From positions 1 to 17,133 of the forward strand of contig DATGRE010000253.1 in the NCBI GenBank assembly GCA_035303885.1: a stretch of 17,133 bases of DNA, read 5' to 3'. The translations under genes were made by a program, and so were the position numbers. This DNA is from Zeimonas sp035303885. Lineage in GTDB: Bacteria > Pseudomonadota > Gammaproteobacteria > Burkholderiales > Burkholderiaceae_E. Positions 6,632-13,202 of this stretch are shown here, one piece after another. The notes below the pieces were generated by a model. That model made no database searches and was not told where the DNA came from. It was given only the letters and a program-made list of their open reading frames with translations. Positions within the stretch are counted from its first letter, which is position 1. Every line of letters starts with the position of its first letter.

Positions 6632-6952
6632 CTACCGCGCCTGGTGCAGCTGCTGCTCGATCTCGTGGCGCTCGCCGTCGTCGAGCAGGTCGAGCGGATT
6701 GGCGCCGTCGACCAACAGCCAGTCCTCGAATCGGCCGCGGCGCCCGTCGGACAGGCGCACCGCCACGAGGTGATCGAGCGTGGCGCTGTCGGCGAAGAAG
6801 ACGAGCTCGGCGCCCCCCGCATCGACCGTGCACTCGCCGACGGCGATCTGCACCCAGGGCCGGCGCGCGTCGCGCAGCCGAAGGGATCGCCGGCCGTCGA
6901 CGATCTCGCGCAGCAGCGCGGCCGCATCGGCCGCGCTCACCCGTTCGCTCAT
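6632..6952 (-). CDS. Small hypothetical protein, DUF7693-like
   Basis: 106 aa, function unknown. The order of features LLREIVDGRRSLRLRDARRPWVQI, then a Val/Asp segment (GECTVDAGGAELVFFADSATLDH), then SDGRRGRFEDWLLVDGANPLDLLDDGERHEIEQQL resembles the DUF7693 family of Pseudomonas, which shows a similar W-x-x-I, LDH/LDY, PDGR, DW and NP-x-x-LL-x-x-E series. This likeness is from memory and distant. No signal peptide or membrane segment is visible; it is probably a soluble alpha/beta protein. It starts 7 bp after the gap stop and precedes pgk, so it belongs to the glycolytic operon. No clear ribosome binding site is seen, so translation may be coupled to gap. Confidence 0.7.
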   Translation of the reverse strand: MSERVSAADAAALLREIVDGRRSLRLRDARRPWVQIAVGECTVDAGGAELVFFADSATLDHLVAVRLSDGRRGRFEDWLLVDGANPLDLLDDGERHEIEQQLHQAR

Positions 6953-6959
6953 CGGCGCG

Positions 6960-7970
6960 TCAGCGCGCGTTCATCCAGGCGACGGTGACGTCGAGCATCC
7001 GGTTCGAGAAGCCCCACTCGTTGTCATACCAGCTGTTGGCCTTGACGAGGCGCCCCGAGACCTTGGTGAGCGTCGAATCGAAGATGCTCGACGCGGGATT
7101 GTGGTTGAAGTCGACCGAGACGAGCGGCAGGTCGCTGTAGGCGACGATGCCCTTCAGCGCGCCCTGCGCCGCCTCGCGCATCGCGGCGTTCACTTCCTCC
7201 ACCGAGGTCTCGCGCGACGCGATGAACGACAGGTCGACGATCGAGACGTTGATCGTCGGCACCCGCATCGCATAGCCGTCGAGACGGCCGTTGAGCTCGG
7301 GCAGCACCAGTCCCACCGCCGATGCCGCGCCCGTCTTCGTCGGGATCATCGACATCGTCGCCGAGCGCGCGCGCCGCAGGTCGGTGTGATAGACGTCGGT
7401 GAGCACCTGGTCGTTGGTGTAGGCGTGGATCGTCGTCATCAGGCCGGTTTCGATGCCGATGCGCTCGTGCAGCACCTTCGCCATCGGCGCCAGGCAGTTC
7501 GTCGTGCACGAGGCGTTCGAGATGACCGTGTGCGCGGCGCGCAGCACGTCGTGGTTCACGCCGTAGACGACGGTGGCGTCGACGTCCTTGCCGCCCGGCG
7601 CCGAGATGATCACCTTCTTCGCACCGCCCTTCAGGTGCGCCGACGCCTTCTCCTTGCTCGTGAAGAAGCCCGTGCACTCGAGGACGACGTCGACGCCGAG
7701 CTCGCCCCACGGCAGCTGGGCGGGATCGCGCTGCGACAGCACGCGGATACGGTCGCCGTTCACGACGATGTGCTCGTCCTCGACCGACACGGTGCCGGGG
7801 AAGCGGCCATGCGCGGTGTCGTATTGCGTGAGGTGCGCGTTGATCTTCGCATCGCCGAGATCGTTGATCGCGACGATCTCGATCGGGTGCTTCTTGCCGT
7901 CCTCGTAATGGGCGCGAAGGATGTTGCGGCCGATGCGGCCGTAGCCGTTGATGGCAACTCGAATGGTCAT
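6960..7970 (-). CDS. gap: Glyceraldehyde-3-phosphate dehydrogenase, type I
   Basis: Oxidises glyceraldehyde 3-phosphate with inorganic phosphate to 1,3-bisphosphoglycerate in the cytoplasm. 336 aa, standard length. The Rossmann motif INGYGRIGR (7-15) is intact and AINDLGD (34-40) has the Asp that favours NAD over NADP. The active site is SNASCTTNC (151-159) with catalytic Cys155, and the base His182 lies in TTIHAYTNDQ. RARSATMSMIPTKTGAA is the phosphate-binding region, and WYDNEWGFSNRM is the conserved C-terminal motif. The ATG at 7970 is preceded by AGGGGAG at 7 nt spacing. It lies 64 bp downstream of tkt and upstream of the DUF7693-like gene and pgk, the common betaproteobacterial order. 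Confidence 0.98.
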   Translation of the reverse strand: MTIRVAINGYGRIGRNILRAHYEDGKKHPIEIVAINDLGDAKINAHLTQYDTAHGRFPGTVSVEDEHIVVNGDRIRVLSQRDPAQLPWGELGVDVVLECTGFFTSKEKASAHLKGGAKKVIISAPGGKDVDATVVYGVNHDVLRAAHTVISNASCTTNCLAPMAKVLHERIGIETGLMTTIHAYTNDQVLTDVYHTDLRRARSATMSMIPTKTGAASAVGLVLPELNGRLDGYAMRVPTINVSIVDLSFIASRETSVEEVNAAMREAAQGALKGIVAYSDLPLVSVDFNHNPASSIFDSTLTKVSGRLVKANSWYDNEWGFSNRMLDVTVAWMNAR

Positions 7971-8007
7971 GAACGAACTCCCCTGCAGTAGTGAAACCGG
8001 ATGGGGG

Positions 8008-8030
8008 CGCGGCGCGCTCGGCGCTCCGCG
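8008..8030 (-). other. Intercistronic hairpin between tkt and gap
   Basis: CGCGG-C-GCGC (8008-8017) pairs with GCGC-T-CCGCG (8021-8030) around a 3-nt loop, with a single C-T mismatch. It begins 4 nt downstream of the tkt stop on the minus strand and has no T tract. A role in uncoupling tkt and gap mRNA levels is possible; in DNA this GC-rich such stems can also arise by chance. Confidence 0.4.
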
Positions 8031-8034
8031 GGAA

Positions 8035-10137
8035 TCAGGCGGCGACCGTGCGCCGCTTCAGCACCGCGCGCACGGTGTCGGCGACGCGCTCGGGCGTGAA
8101 GCCGAAATGGCGAAAGAGCTCCGCCGCCGGTGCCGATTCGCCGAAGGTGTCGATCGAGACGACGTCGTCGCAGCCGTATTTCCACCAGCCGTCGCCCACG
8201 CCCGCCTCGACGGCCACGCGCGCGACGCCCGAGCCGAGCACGGCGCGCCGGTACGCCTCGTCCTGCCGATCGAAGACGTCGGCGCAGGGCATCGAGACGA
8301 CGCGCACGTCGATGCCTTCGGCGGCGAGGCGTTCGCGCGCCTGCAGCGCGAGCGCGACTTCCGAGCCGGTGGCGATCAGCACGGCGGCGGGCTCGGCCGC
8401 GTCGCGCAGCACGTAGCCGCCGCGCAGGATCGCGTCGATCTGCGTGCGCGAGCGCGAAACGTGCGGAAGCGCCTGCCGCGAGAACAGCAGCGCCGAGGGG
8501 CCGTCGTCGCGCGCGATCGCCGCGGCCCACGCGCTGGCGGTCTCGACCGCGTCGCACGGACGCCAGACGTCCAGTCCCGGCACCAGGCGCAGCGAGGCCG
8601 CGTGCTCGATCGGCTGGTGCGTCGGACCGTCTTCGCCGAGGCCGATCGAGTCGTGCGTGTAGACGAAGAGGACGCGCTGCTTCATCAGCGCCGCCATTCG
8701 CACCGCATTGCGCGCGTAGTCGGAGAAGGTGAGGAAGGTGCCGCCGTAGGGAATGAACCCGCCGTGCAGCGCGAGCCCGTTCAGGATCGCGCTCATGCCG
8801 AACTCGCGCACGCCGAAATTGACGTGGCGGCCGGCCTCGAATCCGTCGACGGTGCGCAACGCCCCGGCACCCTTGAACTCGGTGAGGTTGCTTCCGGTGA
8901 GATCGGCCGATCCGCCGACGAGTTCGGGCAGCGCGGCGCCGAAATGGTTCAGCGCGTTCTGCGACGCCTTGCGCGTGGCAATCGCCTCGGCCTTCTCCAC
9001 CGCTTCGTCCAGCGCCGCGTCGAAGGCGTCGTCGTACGAGGCCGGAAGGCGGCCGGCGATCCGGCGCTCGAATTCCTGTGCCTGGGCGGGATGGGCTTCC
9101 CGATAGCGCTCGAACAACGCCTGCCATTCCGCCTGGCGCCGCGCGCCGCGCTCGCGCGCGTCCCACGCCTGCCGCACGGCCTCGGGCACCTCGAAAGGCG
9201 GATGCGTCCAACCCAGCGCCTGGCGCGTGGCGGCCACCTCGTCGGCGCCGAGCGGCTCGCCGTGCGCCTTCGCCGATCCGACGCGCGCGGGCGAGCCGCG
9301 GCCGATCTGCGTGCGGCACTGCACCAGCGTCGGCGCGAAGACGCCGTCGCGGCCGCGTTCACCCCAATCGCGCGCCAGCGCGATCGCCGCCTCGAGCGCG
9401 TCGACGTCGTGTCCGTCGATGTCGGGAATCACGTGCCAGCCGTAGGCCTCGAAGCGCCGCGGCGTGTCGTCGGAGAACCAGTCGCGCACGGCGCCGTCGA
9501 TCGAGATGCCGTTGTCGTCATAGAAGACGACGAGCTTGGACAGGCGCAGCGTGCCGGCCAGCGAGCAGGCCTCGTGCGAGATGCCTTCCATCAGGCAGCC
9601 GTCGCCGGCGAACACCCAGGTGAAATGATCGACGATCGGAAAGCCGTCGCGATTGAACTGCGCGGCGAGCATCCGCTCGGCGAGTGCCATGCCGACCGCG
9701 TTGGCGAGCCCCTGGCCGAGGGGGCCCGTGGTGGTTTCCACGCCCGGCGTGAGCCCGTGCTCGGGGTGGCCGGGCGTCTTCGAGTGCAGCTGTCGGAAGC
9801 GGCGCAGCTCGTCCATCGGCAGGTCGTAGCCGGTGAGATGCAGCAGCGCGTAGAGCAGCATCGATCCGTGCCCGTTGGACAGCACGAAGCGGTCGCGGTC
9901 GGGCCACGCGGGATCGGCGGGGTTGTGTTTCAGCGCGCCGTCCCAAAGTGCGACGGCGATCTCGGCCATTCCCATCGGCATTCCCGGATGCCCCGAGTTC
10001 GCCTGCTGGACGGCGTCCATGGCGAGCGCCCGGATTGCGTCGGCCATCGAGGCGCGCAGCGCATGCCGCGTGCCGCGTACCGCGTCGCCGTCGGCGCGCG
10101 AAGCCGTGGTCGGGACGCGTTCCACCTGGGAATTCAT
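8035..10137 (-). CDS. tkt: Transketolase
   Basis: Moves two-carbon units between sugar phosphates in the pentose phosphate pathway (and the Calvin cycle where present), using thiamine diphosphate; cytoplasmic. 700 aa from the chosen start. QQANSGHPGMPMGMAEIAVALW, cut here as SGHPGMPMGMAE, opens the ThDP domain. GHGSMLLYALLHLTGYDL, PLGQGLANAVGMA and AGDGCLMEG with a later DDNG (ThDP/metal loop) follow. The second domain shows GGSADLTGSNLT, VREFGMSAILNG, THDSIGLGEDGPTHQP and RPCDAVET. The ATG at 10137 is preferred because AGGA lies 10 nt upstream. ATG 10047 would also retain the family core, and ATG 10173 lacks a ribosome site. A TAGAAT hexamer on the minus strand at 10182-10177 may be its -10. 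The gene is divergent from speD-speE. Confidence 0.96.
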   Translation of the reverse strand: MNSQVERVPTTASRADGDAVRGTRHALRASMADAIRALAMDAVQQANSGHPGMPMGMAEIAVALWDGALKHNPADPAWPDRDRFVLSNGHGSMLLYALLHLTGYDLPMDELRRFRQLHSKTPGHPEHGLTPGVETTTGPLGQGLANAVGMALAERMLAAQFNRDGFPIVDHFTWVFAGDGCLMEGISHEACSLAGTLRLSKLVVFYDDNGISIDGAVRDWFSDDTPRRFEAYGWHVIPDIDGHDVDALEAAIALARDWGERGRDGVFAPTLVQCRTQIGRGSPARVGSAKAHGEPLGADEVAATRQALGWTHPPFEVPEAVRQAWDARERGARRQAEWQALFERYREAHPAQAQEFERRIAGRLPASYDDAFDAALDEAVEKAEAIATRKASQNALNHFGAALPELVGGSADLTGSNLTEFKGAGALRTVDGFEAGRHVNFGVREFGMSAILNGLALHGGFIPYGGTFLTFSDYARNAVRMAALMKQRVLFVYTHDSIGLGEDGPTHQPIEHAASLRLVPGLDVWRPCDAVETASAWAAAIARDDGPSALLFSRQALPHVSRSRTQIDAILRGGYVLRDAAEPAAVLIATGSEVALALQARERLAAEGIDVRVVSMPCADVFDRQDEAYRRAVLGSGVARVAVEAGVGDGWWKYGCDDVVSIDTFGESAPAAELFRHFGFTPERVADTVRAVLKRRTVAA

Positions 10138-10203
10138 CGGGAATGGATCCTGTGGGGAGTGGGGAGGCAGCACGTCATTCTAACAAACGCGCCGCTCTCC
10201 CAC

Positions 10204-10233
10204 TGGCGCACCGCGCACAATCTCTTATATAAT
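10204..10233 (+). promoter_or_regulatory. Promoter for the speD-speE transcript
   Basis: A perfect TATAAT (10228-10233) sits in the most AT-rich patch of the region (CTTATATAATCAAAGG). The -35 is poor: TGGCGC at 18 bp or GGCGCA at 17 bp spacing. It faces the speD-speE gene, with transcription expected near 10240. A strong -10 with a weak -35 often indicates a regulated promoter or one helped by upstream elements. The stretch lies in the tkt/speD divergent gap. Confidence 0.55.
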
Positions 10234-10239
10234 CAAAGG

Positions 10240-10573
10240 CTTTTCTCGCCGGCCACTGCAGCGACCCGTCCGATCGAGCATCGAGCGGACCCGAACCGAG
10301 GCGGCCTGCGACATTTCCACTGATCTGGATCCCCGAGGAAATACCGTGGGGATACTCAGGGACTGGTCGGACGGTGACGTCCGGCTTCCCGGAGCCGCAG
10401 ATTTCGCGGCGCCGGGGCCCGGGAGGTGCACGCAAGTGCCCGTCCGGAGCGTCCCGGAAGCGTCGGCGTCGCGACGACCCATTCGCGACGACCGCATCGG
10501 CGTTTCGAACCCGTCGATGCATCCGGGCGCGTCCGGGGGTCTTGGGGTCTTCACCCTCTTCGGAGGGACTGGG
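10240..10573 (+). promoter_or_regulatory. Long structured leader of speD-speE
   Basis: About 335 nt separate the promoter from the favoured start codon. The leader can fold repeatedly: GTCCG-A-TCGA-GCA-TCGA-G-CGGAC (10268-10290), ATCCCC/GGGGAT (10329-10353), CGGAC/GTCCG (10368-10383), CGGCT/AGCCG (10382-10397) and GCCGC/GCGGC (10394-10410). The last three overlap and are mutually exclusive in part. The 3' end holds the hairpin over the ribosome binding site listed separately. The frame stays open upstream of speD, so part of it might be translated. No known riboswitch class was recognised. Confidence 0.45.
10536..10567 (+). promoter_or_regulatory. Alternative hairpins over the speD Shine-Dalgarno
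   Basis: CCCTC (10554-10558) pairs with GAGGG (10563-10567) across a TTCG loop, giving the extra-stable C(UUCG)G tetraloop and hiding the GGAGGG Shine-Dalgarno (10562-10567). Just upstream, GGGT (10545-10548) can pair with ACCC (10553-10556) across CTTC, which uses the same CCC and would free the Shine-Dalgarno. The GGGGT strand lies in an exact tandem repeat of GGGGTCTT (10536-10543 and 10544-10551), so two copies can compete. This has the form of an expression platform for translational control; regulation itself is inference. Confidence 0.5.
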
Positions 10574-11881
10574 TTGGAACGCGAAATGCAGGGACTGCAC
10601 CTCACTGCTGATCTGTACGGCTGCCAGTGCGAGCCGCCGCTGCTCACCGATGCCGCACGCCTCGCCGAAGTCTGCCGGGCCGCGGTCCGCAAGGCCGAGC
10701 TCACGCTGGTCGACGAGAAGTTCTTCACCTTTCCGGACTACCAGGGCGAGCCGGGCGGCGTCACCGGCGCCGTGCTGCTCGCCGAGTCGCACGTGGCCGT
10801 GCACACCTGGCCGGAACGCGCCGGCGTCACGCTCGACGTCTACGTCTGCAATTTCTCCACCGACAACTCGTCGAAGGCCGAGCAGCTGCTCGACGACCTG
10901 ATCGTCGCCTTCTCGCCGCGCCAGCAGAACACGAACCGCATCCTCCGGGGCTCGGAGAATCCCGATTCGGCCGAGGGCGAGCTGCTGCTCGAATGGCTGA
11001 GCGACGATGCCGCGTTCGGCTTCCGGGCGGCCCGTCGCCTCGAGACGGTGCGCACGCCCTACCAGACGCTCGAGGTCTTCGACACGCCGCAGTGGGGCAA
11101 GCTCTTTCGCCTCGACGGCTACTACATGACCTCGGAGCGCGACGAGTTCTTCTACCACGAGGCGATCACGCACACCGCGGCGATCGCGCACCCGAACCCG
11201 ACGGGCGCGCTCGTCCTCGGCGGCGGCGACGGCGGCTCCACCGAGGAGCTGCTCAAGCATCCGTCGATGCGGCGCGTGGTGATCGCCGAGCTCGACGCCG
11301 AGGTCATCCGCGTCGCGCGCGAACACCTCGGCCAGGTGCATCGCGGCGCCTTCGACGACCCCCGCGTCGAGCTGCGCATCGGCGACGGCTGGGCGACGGT
11401 CGAAGCGCTCGCCGAGGAAGGCGCGAAATTCGACCTCGTCGTGCTCGACCTCACCGACCCCGATACCCCGGCGCACCGACTGTACTCGGCGGATTTCTTC
11501 CGGCTGCTCAAGCGCGTGATGAATCCGGGCGCGGCGGTCACGCTGCACATCGGTTCGCCGCTGTACCGGCCCGATCTCGTCGGCAAGCTGCTCGAGGAGC
11601 TCGTTTCGGTGTTCGCGATCGTGCGTCCGCTCGGCCTGTACATCCCGCTGTACGGGGCGTACTGGGGCCTGTGCCTGGCGTCCGACTCGCTCGATCCGCG
11701 CGCGATCGACCCCGACACCGCCGAGCGCCGGCTGGCCGAGCGGGGCATCCGCGACCTACGCTACTACAACGGCGACACGCACCAGGGGCTGTTCGCACTG
11801 CCCAACTTCTATCGGGAGCTGATCCCGGGGCGGCGCAACGAGCGGTGCGCCGAGGTCGTCGAGCTCGCGCGCGCCTCCTGA
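10574..11881 (+). CDS. speD-speE: Fused S-adenosylmethionine decarboxylase and spermidine synthase
   Basis: 435 aa from the chosen start. The first domain (about 1-120) decarboxylates S-adenosylmethionine: AESHVAVHTWPE contains Ser72, the self-cleavage site that becomes the pyruvoyl group, with His77 and Cys92 at the spacing seen in bacterial class 1b enzymes. The second domain (about 145-435) is spermidine synthase: DEFFYHE (190-196), GGGDGG (216-221) for decarboxylated SAM, and LDLTDP with Asp292/Asp295. The two steps are consecutive, so the fusion would feed product straight to the synthase after the internal cleavage. The TTG start at 10574 has GGAGGG 6 nt upstream; ATG 10586 is the next choice. 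GTG 10436, with GGGAGG before it, would add 46 residues. rsmE follows 46 bp later. Confidence 0.93.
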   Translation: MEREMQGLHLTADLYGCQCEPPLLTDAARLAEVCRAAVRKAELTLVDEKFFTFPDYQGEPGGVTGAVLLAESHVAVHTWPERAGVTLDVYVCNFSTDNSSKAEQLLDDLIVAFSPRQQNTNRILRGSENPDSAEGELLLEWLSDDAAFGFRAARRLETVRTPYQTLEVFDTPQWGKLFRLDGYYMTSERDEFFYHEAITHTAAIAHPNPTGALVLGGGDGGSTEELLKHPSMRRVVIAELDAEVIRVAREHLGQVHRGAFDDPRVELRIGDGWATVEALAEEGAKFDLVVLDLTDPDTPAHRLYSADFFRLLKRVMNPGAAVTLHIGSPLYRPDLVGKLLEELVSVFAIVRPLGLYIPLYGAYWGLCLASDSLDPRAIDPDTAERRLAERGIRDLRYYNGDTHQGLFALPNFYRELIPGRRNERCAEVVELARAS

Positions 11882-11927
11882 GCGCACCGCGGCGCATCGC
11901 GCGGCGCGGCGCGGCCCGAAGACGATC

Positions 11928-12674
11928 GTGCGCCCGCGCGTGCTGATCGTCGACGCCGGCCGGCTGGGAGACGAGCCGGCGCGGCTCGACGCCGCGCGCT
12001 CGCATCACCTGGTGCGCGTGCTGCGCCTGCGACCGGGCGACACACTCGAATGCTTCGACGGACGCGGGGCGCGCTTCGAGGCACGCCTCGAGCACGCCGA
12101 TCCGCGCGGCTGCACGGTGCGCATCGGCACGCATCTGCCATCCGACACCGAGAGCGTGCTGCGCATTGCGCTGCTGCAATGCGTGTCGAGCAGCGAACGC
12201 ATGGACTGGACGATCGAGAAGGCGGTCGAGCTGGGCGTACGCGAGATCCATCCGCTGCTGTCCGCACACTCGCCCCAGCGGCTCGACGGCGAACGCGCGA
12301 AGCGGCGGCACGCGCACTGGCAGCGCCTGGTCGAGGCGGCGTGCATGCAGTGCGGACGCGATCTTCTCCCCCGGGTGCACGAGGTGCGCCCGCTCGAGAG
12401 CCGTCTCGCGCAGGGCACCCGCCCGGAAGACACGACGCCGCTGATGCTGCTGCCCGGCGCAGCGGACACGCTGGTCGATGTCGCGCTCGCGGGCGACCGG
12501 ACGATCGAGCTGCTCGTCGGACCGGAATCGGGATTCGCCGAACGCGAGGTGCGGCACGCATCCGACGCGGGCTTTCGTCCGGTGCGGCTGGGTCCGCGAA
12601 CCCTGCGCACCGAGACGGCCGGGATCGCCGCGATCGCCGCAATCCAGGTGCTCGCCGGCGACTTCCGGCGCTAG
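11928..12674 (+). CDS. rsmE: 16S rRNA (uracil-1498-N3)-methyltransferase
   Basis: Methylates U1498 of 16S rRNA using S-adenosylmethionine; cytoplasmic, acting on the 30S subunit. 248 aa, typical for the family. The N-terminal PUA-like domain includes HHLVRVLRLRPGDTLECFDGRG (26-47). The SPOUT knot at the C-terminus shows ELLVGPESGFAEREV and RLGPRTLRTETAGIAAIAA, with GPESG in place of the more common GPEGG. SERMDWTIEKAVELGVREIHPL is also conserved in RsmE. The start is a GTG at 11928 with a weak GAAGA upstream, about 46 bp after speD-speE, so it is probably read from the same transcript. Its 3' end meets the barstar-like gene with only 10 bp between the stop codons. Confidence 0.95.
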   Translation: MRPRVLIVDAGRLGDEPARLDAARSHHLVRVLRLRPGDTLECFDGRGARFEARLEHADPRGCTVRIGTHLPSDTESVLRIALLQCVSSSERMDWTIEKAVELGVREIHPLLSAHSPQRLDGERAKRRHAHWQRLVEAACMQCGRDLLPRVHEVRPLESRLAQGTRPEDTTPLMLLPGAADTLVDVALAGDRTIELLVGPESGFAEREVRHASDAGFRPVRLGPRTLRTETAGIAAIAAIQVLAGDFRR

Positions 12675-12684
12675 ACCCGCGCGT

Positions 12685-13098
12685 TCAGGCCGGCGATCCG
12701 CGATTCACCGAGTAGAAGACGCGAAACGCCGTCTCGCGATCGAAGAAGTAGTCGGCCGCCTCGCGGAACACGTCGAGCAGCCGATCGCGTGCATGGCGGT
12801 CGAAAGTCGCGGTCTCGGGCAGGTTCTCGAGGAACACGACGAATCCGGGCGCATCGGCGCCATTCGGCTGCAGGCCGGTGACGCGCTCGTACAGCGCGTC
12901 CAGGCCGTCGGCCCCGTTGCCCGGGAGCGCAAAGCCTTCGACGATCTCGCCGAGCACCGAATCGGGGTCGGTGGCCGAACGGCAATCGGCCTGCAGCACG
13001 CGATGCCCGACGCGCGCGGCGGCGGACCGAAGCGCCGCGCGGTCGTAGGACTGTAGGGGCAGCACTGCATGGGGCGGGATGTTGCTCAGGTTGCCCAT
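12685..13098 (-). CDS. Barstar-like protein
   Basis: 137 aa. The C-terminal two thirds read as a barstar fold: VLQADCRS (35-42), then LGEIVEGFALPGNGADGLDALYERVTGL with the Leu/Asp-rich helix that in barstar blocks barnase, and GFVVFLENLP, then a helix ending DVFREAADYFFDRETAFRVFYSV. Barstar itself is an intracellular ribonuclease inhibitor of about 90 aa; this one has an extra N-terminal segment (MGNLSNIPPHAVLPLQSYDR). No barnase or other toxin gene lies next to it. The ATG at 13098 has AGGAGA about 10 nt upstream. A weak ATGGCA-17-TAGCAT pair on the minus strand (TAGCAT at 13140-13135) could be its promoter. It shares the strand with the DUF1631 gene, 104 bp away. Confidence 0.8.
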   Translation of the reverse strand: MGNLSNIPPHAVLPLQSYDRAALRSAAARVGHRVLQADCRSATDPDSVLGEIVEGFALPGNGADGLDALYERVTGLQPNGADAPGFVVFLENLPETATFDRHARDRLLDVFREAADYFFDRETAFRVFYSVNRGSPA

Positions 13099-13169
13099 CG
13101 CGGCCGGCTCTCCTTCCGACGAAGTCTCGGCCGCATGCTAATGGAGAACCGCGGCAGTGCCATCGTGCA

Positions 13170-13189
13170 CCGCCACGCTCACGTGGCGG
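13170..13189 (-). other. 8-bp perfect hairpin between DUF1631 and barstar-like genes
   Basis: CCGCCACG (13170-13177) and CGTGGCGG (13182-13189) pair perfectly around a CTCA loop. On the minus strand it starts 13 nt after the DUF1631 stop, the usual place for a terminator, but no T run follows. It may reduce read-through or protect the upstream mRNA end. Confidence 0.5.
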
Positions 13190-13202
13190 CGCAGCGTGCG
13201 CT

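Noticed and set aside
7948..10323. Long open frame (791 codons) on the plus strand opposite tkt and gap
   Set aside because: It lies antisense to a transketolase with all catalytic motifs. The translation is rich in Arg, His and Ala with no domain pattern, as expected for a shadow frame in GC-rich DNA.
10426..10611. Possible 61-codon upstream open frame in the speD leader
   Set aside because: It overlaps the speD start in another frame and has no recognisable motif. The good GGGAGG nearby serves the in-frame GTG at 10436 at least as well, so the frame was not called.
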